Counted from the first letter of the stretch, positions 26,584-36,461 are shown. The stretch is DNA of 64,000 bases from CBDCFV01 sp965203835 (GCA_965203835.1 OZ241919.1:1178001-1242000), one strand, 5' to 3'. Numbers and translations: made by a program. Notes: a model not told the origin generated them from the letters alone.

Positions 26584-28234
26584 CCAGGTTTTCGACTATG
26601 CGATCGGAAGGAACGTTCTTCAGGACGTTGAGGCCTCGGAGGTTCCTGGCAACACCGCCTCTAAGACCCATCACGATGCAATCGGTATCGTCGGCTATGG
26701 CAACGTCGATCAACTGCTCCACCAGCAAAGCGGCGCTATCATCCATGTATACGGTATCGGAGAAGTCGAGAATTACGACTTCATGCTCCCCGATATCCTT
26801 GCTGATGGTGTCGATAAGCTTGTTGGCGGATGCGACGGAGAAGCTCCCTCTCAAGGCCACCAGCCCAACCCGGGCGGAAAAATCGTCGACACCGTCCTGG
26901 ACTCCAAGGAAACTCTGGTCCAGCAGCGGCGTCGAAACGACGCTGTCCAGCTCCAGCCGCTCGAACTGCCGCGAACTGGCCATCCCGGCAGCTATAAGGC
27001 CTATGGCCACGGCGGTCACAAGATCGAGAAACACCGTCAGTCCCATGGTGATCATCATCACCAGGAGGTGTTCCTTCTGAACGTGATGGAGCCTGGTAAG
27101 GAAACGCCAGTCGATAATGTCCCAGCCAACCTTCATCAGGATGCCGGCAAGAACGGCGTGGGGTATGGCCTCGACGTATTTGCCGAGACCCATCACCAGC
27201 GCCAGCAGGATCGCGGCCCTCAACACTCCCGACATGCGAGTCCGTCCACCGGCCCGGATGTTCACCACCGTTCCCATAGTGGCTCCCGCACCCGGCAGGC
27301 CCCAGACGAACCCTGCCACCATGTTGCCGATTCCCTGGCCCACTAACTCACGGTTGGCGTTGTGGCGGGTCCGCGTCAGAGAGTCGGCTATCAGGGAGGT
27401 AAGCAGGCTGTCAATGGAGCCGAGCAGCGCAATGGTGAGGGCCGGTTGCACTGCATTGGTCAAGGTGTGTACCGAAAGGTCCGGCATACGGGGCATGGGT
27501 ATGCCTGTAGGGACCTCGCCGATGACCGGCGTGTTGGTCAGCCACAGGACGCCCAACAGCGTCCCGGCGATCAGGGCCGCCAGTGTGGACGGCATGTACT
27601 TCCTTATCTGCTTGGGCCACAACACTCCGACGGCGAGGGTGACGGCCGCGATGGCAAGGGCCTCAAAATTGACCCCCTGTATCGCGGCGGGCCACGACCG
27701 TACGGCGCCCAGCGGCCCGCCCGTGGAAACCGCCGAACCCATGAAGGGCAGCGTCTGCAAAAGGATGATGATTACGCCAATGCCCGACATGAAACCGGAG
27801 ATTACAGAATAGGGAGTAAAGGCCACGAAACGGCCGATTCTGAACACGCCCAGAAGTATTTGTATCAACCCCGCCATGATGGCGATGGTGAAGGCCTCGG
27901 CAAAATTGTTCGCGTGGGTGGTGACGACCACCGCCATCGCCACTGCCATAGGCCCGGTGGGGCCGGATATCTGCGACCGCGTACCGCCGAACACGGCTGC
28001 GAAGAAACCCACCGCAATCGCCCCGTATATACCGGCCAGGGAGCCCAAGCCCGACGCTACGCCGAAGGCCAACGCCACCGGCAGGCCCACCACCGCTGCG
28101 GTGATCCCACCGAAAACGTCCCCCTTGAACGTTTGCAGGTCGTAGCTGAGGAGGGCTTTTGATGTTTTTTGGATGTACGAGGCCGCGTTCATCCCGTCGT
28201 CTTTCACATTCCCTGTCATTGTGGAAGACCCCAC
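26543..28234 (-). CDS. SulP-family anion permease with STAS domain
   Basis: This 563-residue protein has a transmembrane SulP domain (about residues 25-420) with the signature GGITAAVVGLPVALAFGVASG at its start. A cytoplasmic STAS domain follows (about 445-555, VVILDFSDTVYMDDSAALLV). It transports sulfate, bicarbonate or a similar anion. ATG 28234 is the longest start and lies only about 9 bases from the predicted transcription start; ATG 28219 or 28192 are possible. The 3' end overlaps the YgjP-like gene, so the two are co-transcribed. Confidence 0.88.
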   Translation of the reverse strand: MGSSTMTGNVKDDGMNAASYIQKTSKALLSYDLQTFKGDVFGGITAAVVGLPVALAFGVASGLGSLAGIYGAIAVGFFAAVFGGTRSQISGPTGPMAVAMAVVVTTHANNFAEAFTIAIMAGLIQILLGVFRIGRFVAFTPYSVISGFMSGIGVIIILLQTLPFMGSAVSTGGPLGAVRSWPAAIQGVNFEALAIAAVTLAVGVLWPKQIRKYMPSTLAALIAGTLLGVLWLTNTPVIGEVPTGIPMPRMPDLSVHTLTNAVQPALTIALLGSIDSLLTSLIADSLTRTRHNANRELVGQGIGNMVAGFVWGLPGAGATMGTVVNIRAGGRTRMSGVLRAAILLALVMGLGKYVEAIPHAVLAGILMKVGWDIIDWRFLTRLHHVQKEHLLVMMITMGLTVFLDLVTAVAIGLIAAGMASSRQFERLELDSVVSTPLLDQSFLGVQDGVDDFSARVGLVALRGSFSVASANKLIDTISKDIGEHEVVILDFSDTVYMDDSAALLVEQLIDVAIADDTDCIVMGLRGGVARNLRGLNVLKNVPSDRIVENLDEARETAKRILEV

Positions 28235-28249
28235 AATGCAAACTCCATA

Positions 28250-28277
28250 AGACTATCTCTTTTCACGTCGATGTCAA
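28250..28277 (-). promoter_or_regulatory. Sigma70-like promoter for the SulP gene
   Basis: On the minus strand TTGACA (28277-28272) is followed after 16 bases by TAGTCT (28255-28250). The SulP coding start lies about 16 bases downstream, so the leader is very short. Confidence 0.5.
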
Positions 28278-28364
28278 TAACCGACTTTCCGTACAGTCCG
28301 GCGTCACGGCTTCCAGAGCCTTGGCCACCCCGGTACTACGCCCTGTTCGGGATTACGATATTAC

Positions 28365-28393
28365 TTGACCCTATAGTTAAGTTACGCTAGAAT
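28365..28393 (+). promoter_or_regulatory. Sigma70-like promoter for the family 5 ABC transporter
   Basis: TTGACC (28365-28370) is followed by 17 bases and TAGAAT (28388-28393), close to consensus with ideal spacing. It lies about 115 bases before the binding-protein start and is the only good candidate in the divergent region. Confidence 0.6.
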
Positions 28394-28508
28394 CACGCGG
28401 TTTGCGTATGGTATGCAGCAGCCGGGATGGGGCGTCAACTCTGCATCGTCTGATTGCCCCTTGAGGCGCAAGGTATACTCACTTCCAATCATTAGGGAGG
28501 ACTTAGGA

Positions 28509-30350
28509 ATGGTTGCACGACCCTGGAAGATTTTCGGACTAGCGGTACCGCTGGCGTTATTATTGGTGTTTGTTATTGCCTGCGGCGGGACAGCCGAGCC
28601 CCAGATAATCGAAAAAGAAGTGGTGGTCGAGAAAGAGGTCATCAAGGAAGTCCCGGTCGACCGGGAGGTCATAAGAGAGGTTGAAAAACAGGTCGTTGTA
28701 GAGAAAGAGGTGCCCAAAGAAGTCATCAAAGAGGTCATAATTGAGAAAGAGGTGCCCAAGGAGGTAGTCCGCGAGGTAGTCGTGGTCGCCACCGCGGCGC
28801 CCGCTCCCACCGCCCAGCCGCAGATTCCCGGCGAGTTCGGGGGCATCTTCATTAAAGGCGAGGGCAGGTTGCTCTCGGGCTTCGAGCCAACGGACAACAC
28901 CTGTGTTTGCCACCTCACCGTGGTGAATGGCGTATTCAGCCAGGTCATGTTCACCGACTCCCAGACCTTTGAGGTTAAGGGAGAGATGGCGACGGCCTGG
29001 AACGCCAGCCCGGACGGCAAGACCTGGACCTTCAAGCTGCGCGACGACGTCAAGTTCCACGACGGCAGCCCATTAACTGCAGAGGACGTGGAATACAGCA
29101 TGTACCGGTGGATGGAACGCCCGAACAAGGTCACGGCAACTCGTAACGCCGGTGTCCGATTCACCGTGGACAGCTACAGGGCAGTGGACCCCACCACATT
29201 TGAAGTTACTCTCAAGGACCCCGACGTTGGCTTCATGCCGGCCTTCGGCAACGCCTTCGCCGGGATAGTGCCCAAGCACATATTCAAGCCCGCCGACGAT
29301 GAAGACCGGCCGCTCACGATAGAAGACTGGAAGGGCGCAGGTCCTTTCATTGCCAAGGAGTTCCGCAAGGACGAGTTCTTCGAAACCGAAAGGAACCCGG
29401 ACTACTTCGTGGACAATAGGCCGTTCCTGGATGGCGTTCGCGTCTTCCGCATGGACTCCGTCAGCACGCAGCAGGCGGCTATCCGCACCAACCGCATCAC
29501 CATGAGCTCCTTCTTCCCCGGTTGGACCAAGACCGAGTCCGACGAAATCAAGGCCCAACTAGGCGACGATGTGGTGGTCCAGTCTTCCACCCCGGCGATT
29601 TTCTACTTCCTGCAGTTCAACATAAACAAGGCTCCGTGGGACGACGTGAACATGCGTCGCGCGGTCCACTTGGCCATCGACCGTCAGAAGATGATCGACC
29701 TCGTAGTCCAGGGCGCGGGCGAGATCAGCCCGTGGTACCACTGGGCTTGGGACTGGATCGTTCCCTTGGAAGAGATAAAGACCTGGGAAGGGTTCAATCC
29801 TGACACCAAGGAACAGGACATCGCTGAGGCAACCCAAATCGTTTCCGATTACACCGGCGGCGAGCGGCTCAAGGCCAACATGATGTGCCGCACCATCGAC
29901 GTGTATTGCGACCAAGCCGAGATCATCGTCGAGGACCTCAAGAAAATCGGCATCGACGTGACCCTGGAGTCCTTCGAACCCAACGCCGGTATTCAGAAAT
30001 GGCGCCGCGGAGACTTTGAGATGATCGGCGGCCAGCGTACCGCGATGGCCTACGATGACCCCGAGGCCTATAACGCAGCGTTCTACCTGCCGGGGGCCGG
30101 CAACAATGGCGTCGGTTGGGAGAACGAAGAATTTGTCGCTCTCTGGAACCAGGAAAAGCAGATTACCGACCAGGTCGAGCGCGGCAAGATTCTCCGCCAG
30201 ATGGTGGAGATCCTTCGGGCGGAACTCCCCGACGTACCTTTGATCGAGCCCGCCCAATTCATTGTTTGGCGGTCCGACTTCAAGGGCTGGAAAATCTTCC
30301 AGACGGCCAACTCCTACAGTCCAATGAGAGACGTCTGGTTCGCCAAGTAG
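28509..30350 (+). CDS. Family 5 (peptide/opine-type) ABC solute-binding lipoprotein with VEKEV stalk
   Basis: This 613-residue lipoprotein starts at ATG 28509 after GGGAGG. The lipobox is VIAC with Cys25. Residues about 33-85 form a charged Glu-Lys-Glu-Val-rich stalk (EKEVVVEKEVIKEVPVDR and on), then the SBP_bac_5 domain with GEMATAWNASPDGKTWTF and RDDVKFHDGSPLTAEDV. It captures a peptide, nickel-chelate or glycoside-like ligand for the two permeases downstream. The stalk probably lifts the binding domain off the membrane through the cell wall layer. The ligand cannot be called. Confidence 0.9.
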   Translation: MVARPWKIFGLAVPLALLLVFVIACGGTAEPQIIEKEVVVEKEVIKEVPVDREVIREVEKQVVVEKEVPKEVIKEVIIEKEVPKEVVREVVVVATAAPAPTAQPQIPGEFGGIFIKGEGRLLSGFEPTDNTCVCHLTVVNGVFSQVMFTDSQTFEVKGEMATAWNASPDGKTWTFKLRDDVKFHDGSPLTAEDVEYSMYRWMERPNKVTATRNAGVRFTVDSYRAVDPTTFEVTLKDPDVGFMPAFGNAFAGIVPKHIFKPADDEDRPLTIEDWKGAGPFIAKEFRKDEFFETERNPDYFVDNRPFLDGVRVFRMDSVSTQQAAIRTNRITMSSFFPGWTKTESDEIKAQLGDDVVVQSSTPAIFYFLQFNINKAPWDDVNMRRAVHLAIDRQKMIDLVVQGAGEISPWYHWAWDWIVPLEEIKTWEGFNPDTKEQDIAEATQIVSDYTGGERLKANMMCRTIDVYCDQAEIIVEDLKKIGIDVTLESFEPNAGIQKWRRGDFEMIGGQRTAMAYDDPEAYNAAFYLPGAGNNGVGWENEEFVALWNQEKQITDQVERGKILRQMVEILRAELPDVPLIEPAQFIVWRSDFKGWKIFQTANSYSPMRDVWFAK

Positions 30351-30370
30351 ACCCCGGCGCCCATGGAATT

Positions 30371-30402
30371 GAAACAGGCGGGACCAGTGTCCCGCCTGTT
30401 TC
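30371..30402 (+). terminator. Strong hairpin between binding protein and permease genes
   Basis: GAAACAGGCGGGAC (30371-30384) pairs perfectly with GTCCCGCCTGTTTC (30389-30402) around a 4-base loop. It probably attenuates transcription or protects the 5' mRNA, giving more binding protein than permease. Confidence 0.75.
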
Positions 30403-30447
30403 GGTGATTATTTACCCTTTGATGCTTTCCCAATAGTGAGCCGCTAA

Positions 30448-31395
30448 ATGCGTCAATACGTCATTAGAAGACTCCTTCTGTTTATCCCAACTTTATTCCT
30501 CGTGTCCGTTCTTATTTTCCTGCTGATCAGGGTAGTACCCGGAGACGCGGCTTTGGCCATGCTCGGTGAAGGCGACTTCACCGACGAGGACGTTGAACGG
30601 GCGCGTGCCTACTTGGGCTTGAACGATCCATTGCACATCCAGTACTACGAGTGGATGCACGGCATACTGACAGGCGATCTGGGTCTCAGTTTCCAGGATA
30701 ATACCCCCATCGGCCCGGAAATTGCCCGCCGTATGCCCCTCACCATCGAACTGTCTATTCTGACTATGTTCTTCTCTCTGGTGCTGGCGATTCCAATCGG
30801 GGTGGTTTCGGCCCTGAAGCAGGATACTTGGCTGGACTACGGCATAAGGTGTTTTTCCATCCTGGGGCTTACCATGCCCACTTTCTGGGTAGGCACCATG
30901 CTGGTCATCGTCCTGTCCATCTTTTTCGACTGGATTCCTCCGCTTATCTACAAGAACTTCTGGGAAGACTTCAGGACCAATTTCACCCAGTTGGTGTTTC
31001 CGGCGTTGGTCCTTGGCTTCTTCGCCAACGCGGTCACGGCACGTATGACCAGGGCCCAGATGCTGGAGATAATGCGCTTTGACTACATCCGCACCGCTCG
31101 GGCGAAGGGACTCCACGAGCGTTTGGTCATCATGCGCCATGCCCTCCGCAACGCCCTTCTACCGGTTACCACGGTCGCCGGATTGCAATTCGGCGCCCTC
31201 TTGGGCGGTACGGTAATCACAGAAACTATTTTCGGCCTGCCCGGCCTCGGCCGGTTGTTCGTGTCCTCGGTATTCGAGCGGGACTACCCCGTCCTCCAGA
31301 CCATAACCCTGCTGTTCGCCGGTATCTTCCTCGTTCTCAACCTCATGGTAGACTTGCTGTACGGATGGCTGGACCCCCGGATTCGCTATCAATAA
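30448..31395 (+). CDS. ABC permease, DppB/OppB type
   Basis: This 315-residue permease has six predicted helices. A first helix (about residues 9-30) is followed by the periplasmic GDAALAMLGEGDFTDED region, and the core ends with the EAA-type loop EIMRFDYIRTARAKGLHERLV near residues 210-230. It pairs with the DppC-like protein directly downstream (12-base gap) to form the channel for the family 5 binding protein. No ATPase gene follows. Confidence 0.92.
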   Translation: MRQYVIRRLLLFIPTLFLVSVLIFLLIRVVPGDAALAMLGEGDFTDEDVERARAYLGLNDPLHIQYYEWMHGILTGDLGLSFQDNTPIGPEIARRMPLTIELSILTMFFSLVLAIPIGVVSALKQDTWLDYGIRCFSILGLTMPTFWVGTMLVIVLSIFFDWIPPLIYKNFWEDFRTNFTQLVFPALVLGFFANAVTARMTRAQMLEIMRFDYIRTARAKGLHERLVIMRHALRNALLPVTTVAGLQFGALLGGTVITETIFGLPGLGRLFVSSVFERDYPVLQTITLLFAGIFLVLNLMVDLLYGWLDPRIRYQ

Positions 31396-31407
31396 TAGAG
31401 GCGCATA

Positions 31408-32322
31408 ATGCTTTCCCAAGAACGTACCGACATCTTTGAAGCGCCGCTTTCCGGCACCGCGCGCCGGTGGAAAGCGTTCGTCCGTTTCCTGCGCGCCAAG
31501 CCCCTTGGAGGACTGGGACTGGCCCTGCTGCTCCTCATCGCTATGGCCGCCGTATTCGCTCCCATCCTGGCCCCATTCGATCCGGCCAGCACCTTCGCCG
31601 GGAAAGGCCAGGTTGGCCCCTTCCAGCACCCCTTTTGGTTGGGAACGGACTGGTTGGGGCGTGACATCCTCAGCCGCATAATTTTTGGCGCGCGCCTTTC
31701 CCTAATCGTGGGGCTGTCTACTGTCATTCTGGGAACGGCGGCGGGCACTGTCATCGGTATCCTCAGCGCTTATGCCGGCGGCATTTTCGACTTGCTGGTC
31801 CAGCGGTTTATCGACTCGATTTCGGCCTTCCCCCACCTGATCCTGGCCATGGTGCTGGTATCGATAATGAGCCGCGGCCCGATGGCGGTGATCCTCGCGT
31901 TAGCCATCGTCAATGTCCCCCTAACCGCCAGGACGGTGCGCTCCACCGCCCTGGCTATCAAGGAGAACGATTACACCCTCGCCGCGAGGGCCATCGGCGC
32001 CAGCGGTCAGCGCATCGTTTTCATGCACATCCTTCCCAACTGCATAGCCCCCATTATCGTCCTGGCTTCGGTCACCCTTGGATGGGCGATCGTGGTCGAG
32101 GCGAGCCTCAGCTTCCTGGGTGTAGGCGTGCCGCCCAACATACCGTCGTTGGGGGGCATGTTGACCGGGAAAGCGCTCCGTTTCTTCGTCAGCTCTCCGC
32201 ACATGGCTATCTTCCCCGGAGTTGCCCTGAGCTTGACGGTTTTCGGCATCAACCTGCTGGGAGACGCGTTGAGAGACGTATTGGACCCCCGCCTCAGGGG
32301 CACCGGAGCCGGAGCAAGCTAA
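31408..32322 (+). CDS. ABC permease, DppC/OppC type
   Basis: This 304-residue second permease has an N-terminal cytoplasmic segment, a TM1 near residues 32-55 and the DppC-typical HPFWLGTDWLGRDILSRII. The EAA loop is KENDYTLAARAIGASGQRIV. It is the last gene of the operon: a perfect 15-bp hairpin follows. The usual DppD and DppF ATPases are absent, so the transporter must borrow an ATPase encoded elsewhere. Confidence 0.92.
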   Translation: MLSQERTDIFEAPLSGTARRWKAFVRFLRAKPLGGLGLALLLLIAMAAVFAPILAPFDPASTFAGKGQVGPFQHPFWLGTDWLGRDILSRIIFGARLSLIVGLSTVILGTAAGTVIGILSAYAGGIFDLLVQRFIDSISAFPHLILAMVLVSIMSRGPMAVILALAIVNVPLTARTVRSTALAIKENDYTLAARAIGASGQRIVFMHILPNCIAPIIVLASVTLGWAIVVEASLSFLGVGVPPNIPSLGGMLTGKALRFFVSSPHMAIFPGVALSLTVFGINLLGDALRDVLDPRLRGTGAGAS

Positions 32323-32350
32323 GCACAGAATAGAGGCCCTCTGGAAGGCA

Positions 32351-32389
32351 TCAAAAATCCCCTCTCCTGTCGGAAGAGGGGATTTTTGA
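32351..32389. terminator. Bidirectional rho-independent terminator
   Basis: TCAAAAATCCCCTCT (32351-32365) pairs perfectly with AGAGGGGATTTTTGA (32375-32389), giving A- and T-runs on both sides. It serves the permease operon on the plus strand and the small membrane gene on the minus strand. Confidence 0.88.
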
Positions 32390-32413
32390 CGCCCGCAACC
32401 GGACTTCGCCGCT

Positions 32414-32815
32414 TCACCGGCTGTCGGACCGCCACAGGGAAATGGCTTCGAAGAACAAGACGACTATGACAATAGAGACAAGATAGTCCCACAACGCTGA
32501 AACGGGATCTTGAATGGGAGACATCTTGGCAAGATACTGCAGCAGGTACCTGAAACCCACGATAGCCACCAAGGCAGTGACTATGTCACGGGGAAGCTGG
32601 GTCAAGTGAGAACCCTCGTGCATACGAGTCAGGAGTGAATCTATCACGTTGACCACCGTAACGACGAGAAGGACTACCACCACCAACGGGTCGGCTATAT
32701 AGTCCCAGATGAATTGTCCGGCTTGTTCTTCAAAGGCGAATATGAACGAGTTTCCAATGACTGCCAGCGCTACCATCGCGCATAAAACCGCCAGTCCTCT
32801 TCGCCACGATACCAT
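32414..32815 (-). CDS. Four-helix membrane protein of unknown function
   Basis: This 133-residue protein has hydrophobic helices near residues 7-28, 38-60, 78-98 and 108-125. Its pattern resembles small phosphate-starvation-inducible PsiE-like membrane proteins (a weak resemblance). It is monocistronic and ends at the shared terminator. The function is unknown. Confidence 0.6.
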   Translation of the reverse strand: MVSWRRGLAVLCAMVALAVIGNSFIFAFEEQAGQFIWDYIADPLVVVVLLVVTVVNVIDSLLTRMHEGSHLTQLPRDIVTALVAIVGFRYLLQYLAKMSPIQDPVSALWDYLVSIVIVVLFFEAISLWRSDSR

Positions 32816-32925
32816 CTGATGCCCTCCCGGTCCTTTCTCCGTACCAACGGAGGAAAGTATAGGCCGGGGGGAGCGGCCGCTTCAATCAAACGACTGGCGC
32901 AGTAAGCTGACTTCCGGCGACGGGG

Positions 32926-35175
32926 TCAGTCATTTACAGGGGCTACGACCTGCACGGGCGGCTCTAACGGCAACTCCACTATCATCTCGGTATATTCGCC
33001 GGGTTGAGTATCCACGCTGATGGTGCCGCCATGTTCTCGTACGATGTCGCTCGAAAGCGCCAAGCCCAGTCCAGTCCCTTGTCCGGTGGGCTTGGTGGTG
33101 AAGAACGGATTGAATATCTTCTCCACCACGTCTGGCGGCATCCCATTGCCGTTATCGCGGATACGTACTATTATGCTGTCCTCTGTCCGCTCGGTGGACA
33201 GCCATACGGTAGGCCAGTAGCGGTCTCCGTTGACCTCAGCGTCTCCTAAATTGCGCCTTTTTTCGTCGGTAGCGTAGCAGGCGTTTCCTACCATGTTCAG
33301 GAAAACCCGGCCCAAGTCCTGCGGAATGGCCTCCAACTCGCCAGTACCCGGGTCCAGGTCCTGCTTTATATCCAACTGGAACTCGGTATCGACCGCCCGG
33401 GCGCTGTGATAAGCCAGCCTAGCGTATTCGTCTACCAAGGAATTGACGTTTACCGGCGCCCGCTCCGACGACCCGCGTCCCATCATGAGCATGTCGTGGA
33501 CTATCCGGTTGGCGCGTTCGGTGTGCGATCCGATGCGCTCAAGGTTACTGGAGAGGTCTCCAGAGATGTCCTCCACCAGCCCCCTTTGGTCGTCACTCAG
33601 GGTGACCCCTTCCTCTTCAAGAACCTCTTTCAGCTCAACCAGCAGTTCGTTTGAGACCTCCGAGAAGTTCTTAACGAAGTTCAGCGGATTCCTGATTTCA
33701 TGGGCAACGCCGGCTGTGAGTTCACCCAGCGCTGCCAGTTTCTCACGCATGACAATCTGGTCCTGGGCCCGGCTCAAGTCCGCTAGGGTGTGCTCCAGCT
33801 CGTCGTTCTTCCCTGACAACTCGCCAGCCAGACTCTGCAACTCGACGTTTTTCTCTTCCAACTCCTGCGCCAGCAATTCCACCAAATTCAGACGCTGGAT
33901 CTCCAAGGCGTGTTGCCGGAACACTTCCAAAGCCGCCGCCATATCCGCCACCTCGTCGCGGCCGCCAATCTCCACCTGCACCTCCAAGTCTCCCTTAGCC
34001 ATCCGGCGCATCCAGTCCGACAGCATTTCCAGCCGGCGCAACAGAACCCGGCCTACGAAGAGCCAAGCAATCAACAGAGCGCCGCCGATGCTCAGGGCGG
34101 TGATAGCCAACAACAGTATGCGTCCCGTCCACGCAGCTTCCGCAGAGGCGCGGGTAGCCTCCTGGGCATTGGCATGTGCCTGGCTTACCAGCCCATCTAC
34201 AGCCGCCACCAAGGTTACGGATATATCCCGATTGTTGGCCAGCAATTCCCGCTGGCTTTCCACCAGCCTCAGTTCCTGCTCCAGCAGCTCAAATCCGCCT
34301 TCCTCCCCAATCCCCAGTTCAATGAGCCTGTTTAACGGCGGGGCCAACGCCCTTACTTCGACAAGCCTTCCCAACTGCAGGTGCTCTCTCTCACGGGCGG
34401 CAGAATTTCTCAGCGATGCCAAGCTCCTTTCGATTCGGCCCGACGACGACTCAAACCGTTCCTTCAGCGGCTCCAAGTGAGGGGTCTCGGAAACACTGAA
34501 AGCGCTTTCCATCAGGTGCAACGCTTCGCTGGCATTCACGTGCAGGTCCGCCAGACGGCGGTATCGCCATAGTTCGTCTTCCGAAAAATACTCTTCCCGG
34601 TCATCCTGCCTGTGCCCGAGGTAACGGTACCCGGTCATCGTGTAAAACAACTGGTCGTCTACCGCCGGCACCAGTATGTCATCCAAGCTCGTGCGCAATT
34701 CCCCGAGTTCCGTCCTCAATGCCCCGGACCTCGCGGCCAGATCAAAGATCTGTGACTTTTCCGCCTCTATTGCTCTTATGTTGAGGATCAACGTATCGGC
34801 ATCAGCCTGGATCCGGTTGAAAACTTCTCCTCGCCCCCCTTGTTGTCCCAGCACCCTCATCTCTGCCTGAAGCGCCTCATGCGCTTCGGTAATATTCTCC
34901 GAAACGGCCTGCAATTCCTCGGGTGTGGCCGCCGTGGTCAATCTGGGCGCCGCCACCACCAATGTGCCGCTGTGCTGCGCTACTCCGAATGCAGCCACTA
35001 ATCCCGGAACGCTGCTGTCATTCACCCGCGACTGCGCTTCACCCACCCTGTTGAAGGAAAACCATCCCACCAGACTGGCGGCCAGAGTGAAAGCCACTGC
35101 GCCGCCGATGGCCAGATAAAGTTGGGTCGAAATCCGGTTGCGCCTTTCCAGCAAACTACTCAAACGTGCTTTCAT
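32926..35175 (-). CDS. TorS-like sensor histidine kinase, last gene of a sensor/partner-switch operon
   Basis: This 749-residue protein has TM1 near residues 19-40 and a roughly 300-residue helical extracytoplasmic sensor resembling TorS-type helical bundles. TM2 lies near 350-372, followed by HAMP and a coiled coil. The kinase core has GELTAGVAHEIRNPLNF (phospho-His), FLNMVGNACYATDEKR and GQGTGLGLALSSDIV. It has no receiver or HPt, unlike full TorS. Its start overlaps the binding-protein stop (ATGA), so a periplasmic ligand-bound protein probably signals to it, as TorT does to TorS. The likely phospho-acceptor is the receiver-PP2C protein in the same operon. Confidence 0.88.
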   Translation of the reverse strand: MKARLSSLLERRNRISTQLYLAIGGAVAFTLAASLVGWFSFNRVGEAQSRVNDSSVPGLVAAFGVAQHSGTLVVAAPRLTTAATPEELQAVSENITEAHEALQAEMRVLGQQGGRGEVFNRIQADADTLILNIRAIEAEKSQIFDLAARSGALRTELGELRTSLDDILVPAVDDQLFYTMTGYRYLGHRQDDREEYFSEDELWRYRRLADLHVNASEALHLMESAFSVSETPHLEPLKERFESSSGRIERSLASLRNSAAREREHLQLGRLVEVRALAPPLNRLIELGIGEEGGFELLEQELRLVESQRELLANNRDISVTLVAAVDGLVSQAHANAQEATRASAEAAWTGRILLLAITALSIGGALLIAWLFVGRVLLRRLEMLSDWMRRMAKGDLEVQVEIGGRDEVADMAAALEVFRQHALEIQRLNLVELLAQELEEKNVELQSLAGELSGKNDELEHTLADLSRAQDQIVMREKLAALGELTAGVAHEIRNPLNFVKNFSEVSNELLVELKEVLEEEGVTLSDDQRGLVEDISGDLSSNLERIGSHTERANRIVHDMLMMGRGSSERAPVNVNSLVDEYARLAYHSARAVDTEFQLDIKQDLDPGTGELEAIPQDLGRVFLNMVGNACYATDEKRRNLGDAEVNGDRYWPTVWLSTERTEDSIIVRIRDNGNGMPPDVVEKIFNPFFTTKPTGQGTGLGLALSSDIVREHGGTISVDTQPGEYTEMIVELPLEPPVQVVAPVND

Positions 35176-36461
35176 CGTCTCACGTCCAGCAAACTGGTCA
35201 CAGGATAATAAGTGCCATCGGGTCCGATTCTGGTGAGGAAGACCTGGTCAGAGCCTTGGTTGTCGTCTCTCCCGTATCGAAGTTCGAACCCATCGATATC
35301 GACAACATCCGCTTGCCGCAGGCTATCCAGAAAACAGGCTCGGCTTACCTCCTGGCCACAACCCCGTACACCGGCTATCGCCAAGCGGCCCGCCAAGTAA
35401 CCTTCGAAGGAAACGAAGCCCGGCGTACTCTCCGGGGAGTACGCCTCCAGAGCATCCAGGTAAGCCGCAGTAACCGTGCGGGAATCGTCCGTGGGGAAAG
35501 GCACCACTTGGGTCACGTAAACGCCCTCCCCGCTGGCGCCAAGCTCTTCCGCCAATGCGTTGCTGCCCACGAAGGAGACCGTCATGAACACCGCGTCCAA
35601 GCCCGTATGCCGCGCCCACAAAATCAGCGACGCCACCGGCTCGTAGGCGCCGATCATGATTACCGCTTGGGGTTGTCCCTGCACCAGGTCCAGCAACGCC
35701 GTCTTCACCGCCGTGGTGTTTCGGGGATACAACCCGATGGACACCGGTTGCATCTGCCGGCGTTCCAAGGCAAACTTCACGCCGCGGTACCCGGCCCGAC
35801 CGTATGAGTCGTCCTGGTACATCACCGCTATTCGACGAATGTTCAGGTCATTCGTAAGCCGGTCCACCATCTCTTCGGTCTCCTGGTAATAGGAGGACCG
35901 CATGTTGAGGATGTTGTTCCACTTCTTGTCCCGCAGGAATTCCGCGCCGGTAAAAGGAGCGATGAAGGGAACATTGGCTTCGGCGGCTATTGGAGTGGCC
36001 GAACGCGACGTGGGTGTGCCCACTTCGCCGATGAGCGCGAAAACGTTTTCCTCTTCAATGAGCCGCTGGGTATTGACTATGGCGGCCTCCGGTTCGTAGG
36101 CGTCATCAAAATAACGGAGCGCGAACAGCCTTCCATTGATACCTCCCTGCCGGTTCACCTCATGGAACGCCGCCTCAATACCCAGCCGCATATTCTTTCC
36201 CAATTCCTGGGCCGGGCCACTGAAGGCGGCAGACTGTCCGAAAAGGACCCGCTTGCCCGAAACGCCGGGGGCCGCATCAGTGGCGCTCTTTGTTTGGCTG
36301 GAGGGAGGGAGGGACGTCGGCCGTACCGCGGAGTCCGGGGGGATGGATCCTCCATCGCAGGCCAAGGAGGCCAACAGGCTTACGAGCGTGACTATGGCCA
36401 CTGCGACAACATTCCGCCACCAGTGGCGCTGCTTCGGCGGCGGATGGGGTACCCGCTTCAT
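35172..36461 (-). CDS. Leucine-type periplasmic binding protein (sensor partner)
   Basis: This 429-residue protein has a lipoprotein-like N-terminus: a hydrophobic helix near residues 17-34 ends in LASLAC. A type I periplasmic binding fold follows, with VLFGQSAAFSGPAQELG and YYQETEEMVDRLTNDL segments as in amino-acid or amide receptors. No ABC permease is nearby, and it is coupled by four-base overlaps to the RsbW-like gene upstream and the sensor kinase downstream. It is therefore best read as a ligand sensor and not a transporter. The ligand is unknown. Confidence 0.85.
   Translation of the reverse strand: MKRVPHPPPKQRHWWRNVVAVAIVTLVSLLASLACDGGSIPPDSAVRPTSLPPSSQTKSATDAAPGVSGKRVLFGQSAAFSGPAQELGKNMRLGIEAAFHEVNRQGGINGRLFALRYFDDAYEPEAAIVNTQRLIEEENVFALIGEVGTPTSRSATPIAAEANVPFIAPFTGAEFLRDKKWNNILNMRSSYYQETEEMVDRLTNDLNIRRIAVMYQDDSYGRAGYRGVKFALERRQMQPVSIGLYPRNTTAVKTALLDLVQGQPQAVIMIGAYEPVASLILWARHTGLDAVFMTVSFVGSNALAEELGASGEGVYVTQVVPFPTDDSRTVTAAYLDALEAYSPESTPGFVSFEGYLAGRLAIAGVRGCGQEVSRACFLDSLRQADVVDIDGFELRYGRDDNQGSDQVFLTRIGPDGTYYPVTSLLDVRR

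Noticed and set aside
28365..28508. Longer start (28413) for the family 5 binding protein
   Set aside because: It would add 32 residues before a clear lipoprotein signal peptide and skip the good ribosome-binding site at 28509.
33443..34480. A 345-codon Ser-rich open frame on the plus strand
   Set aside because: It is antisense to the TorS-like kinase, and its serine-rich composition is typical of a shadow frame.
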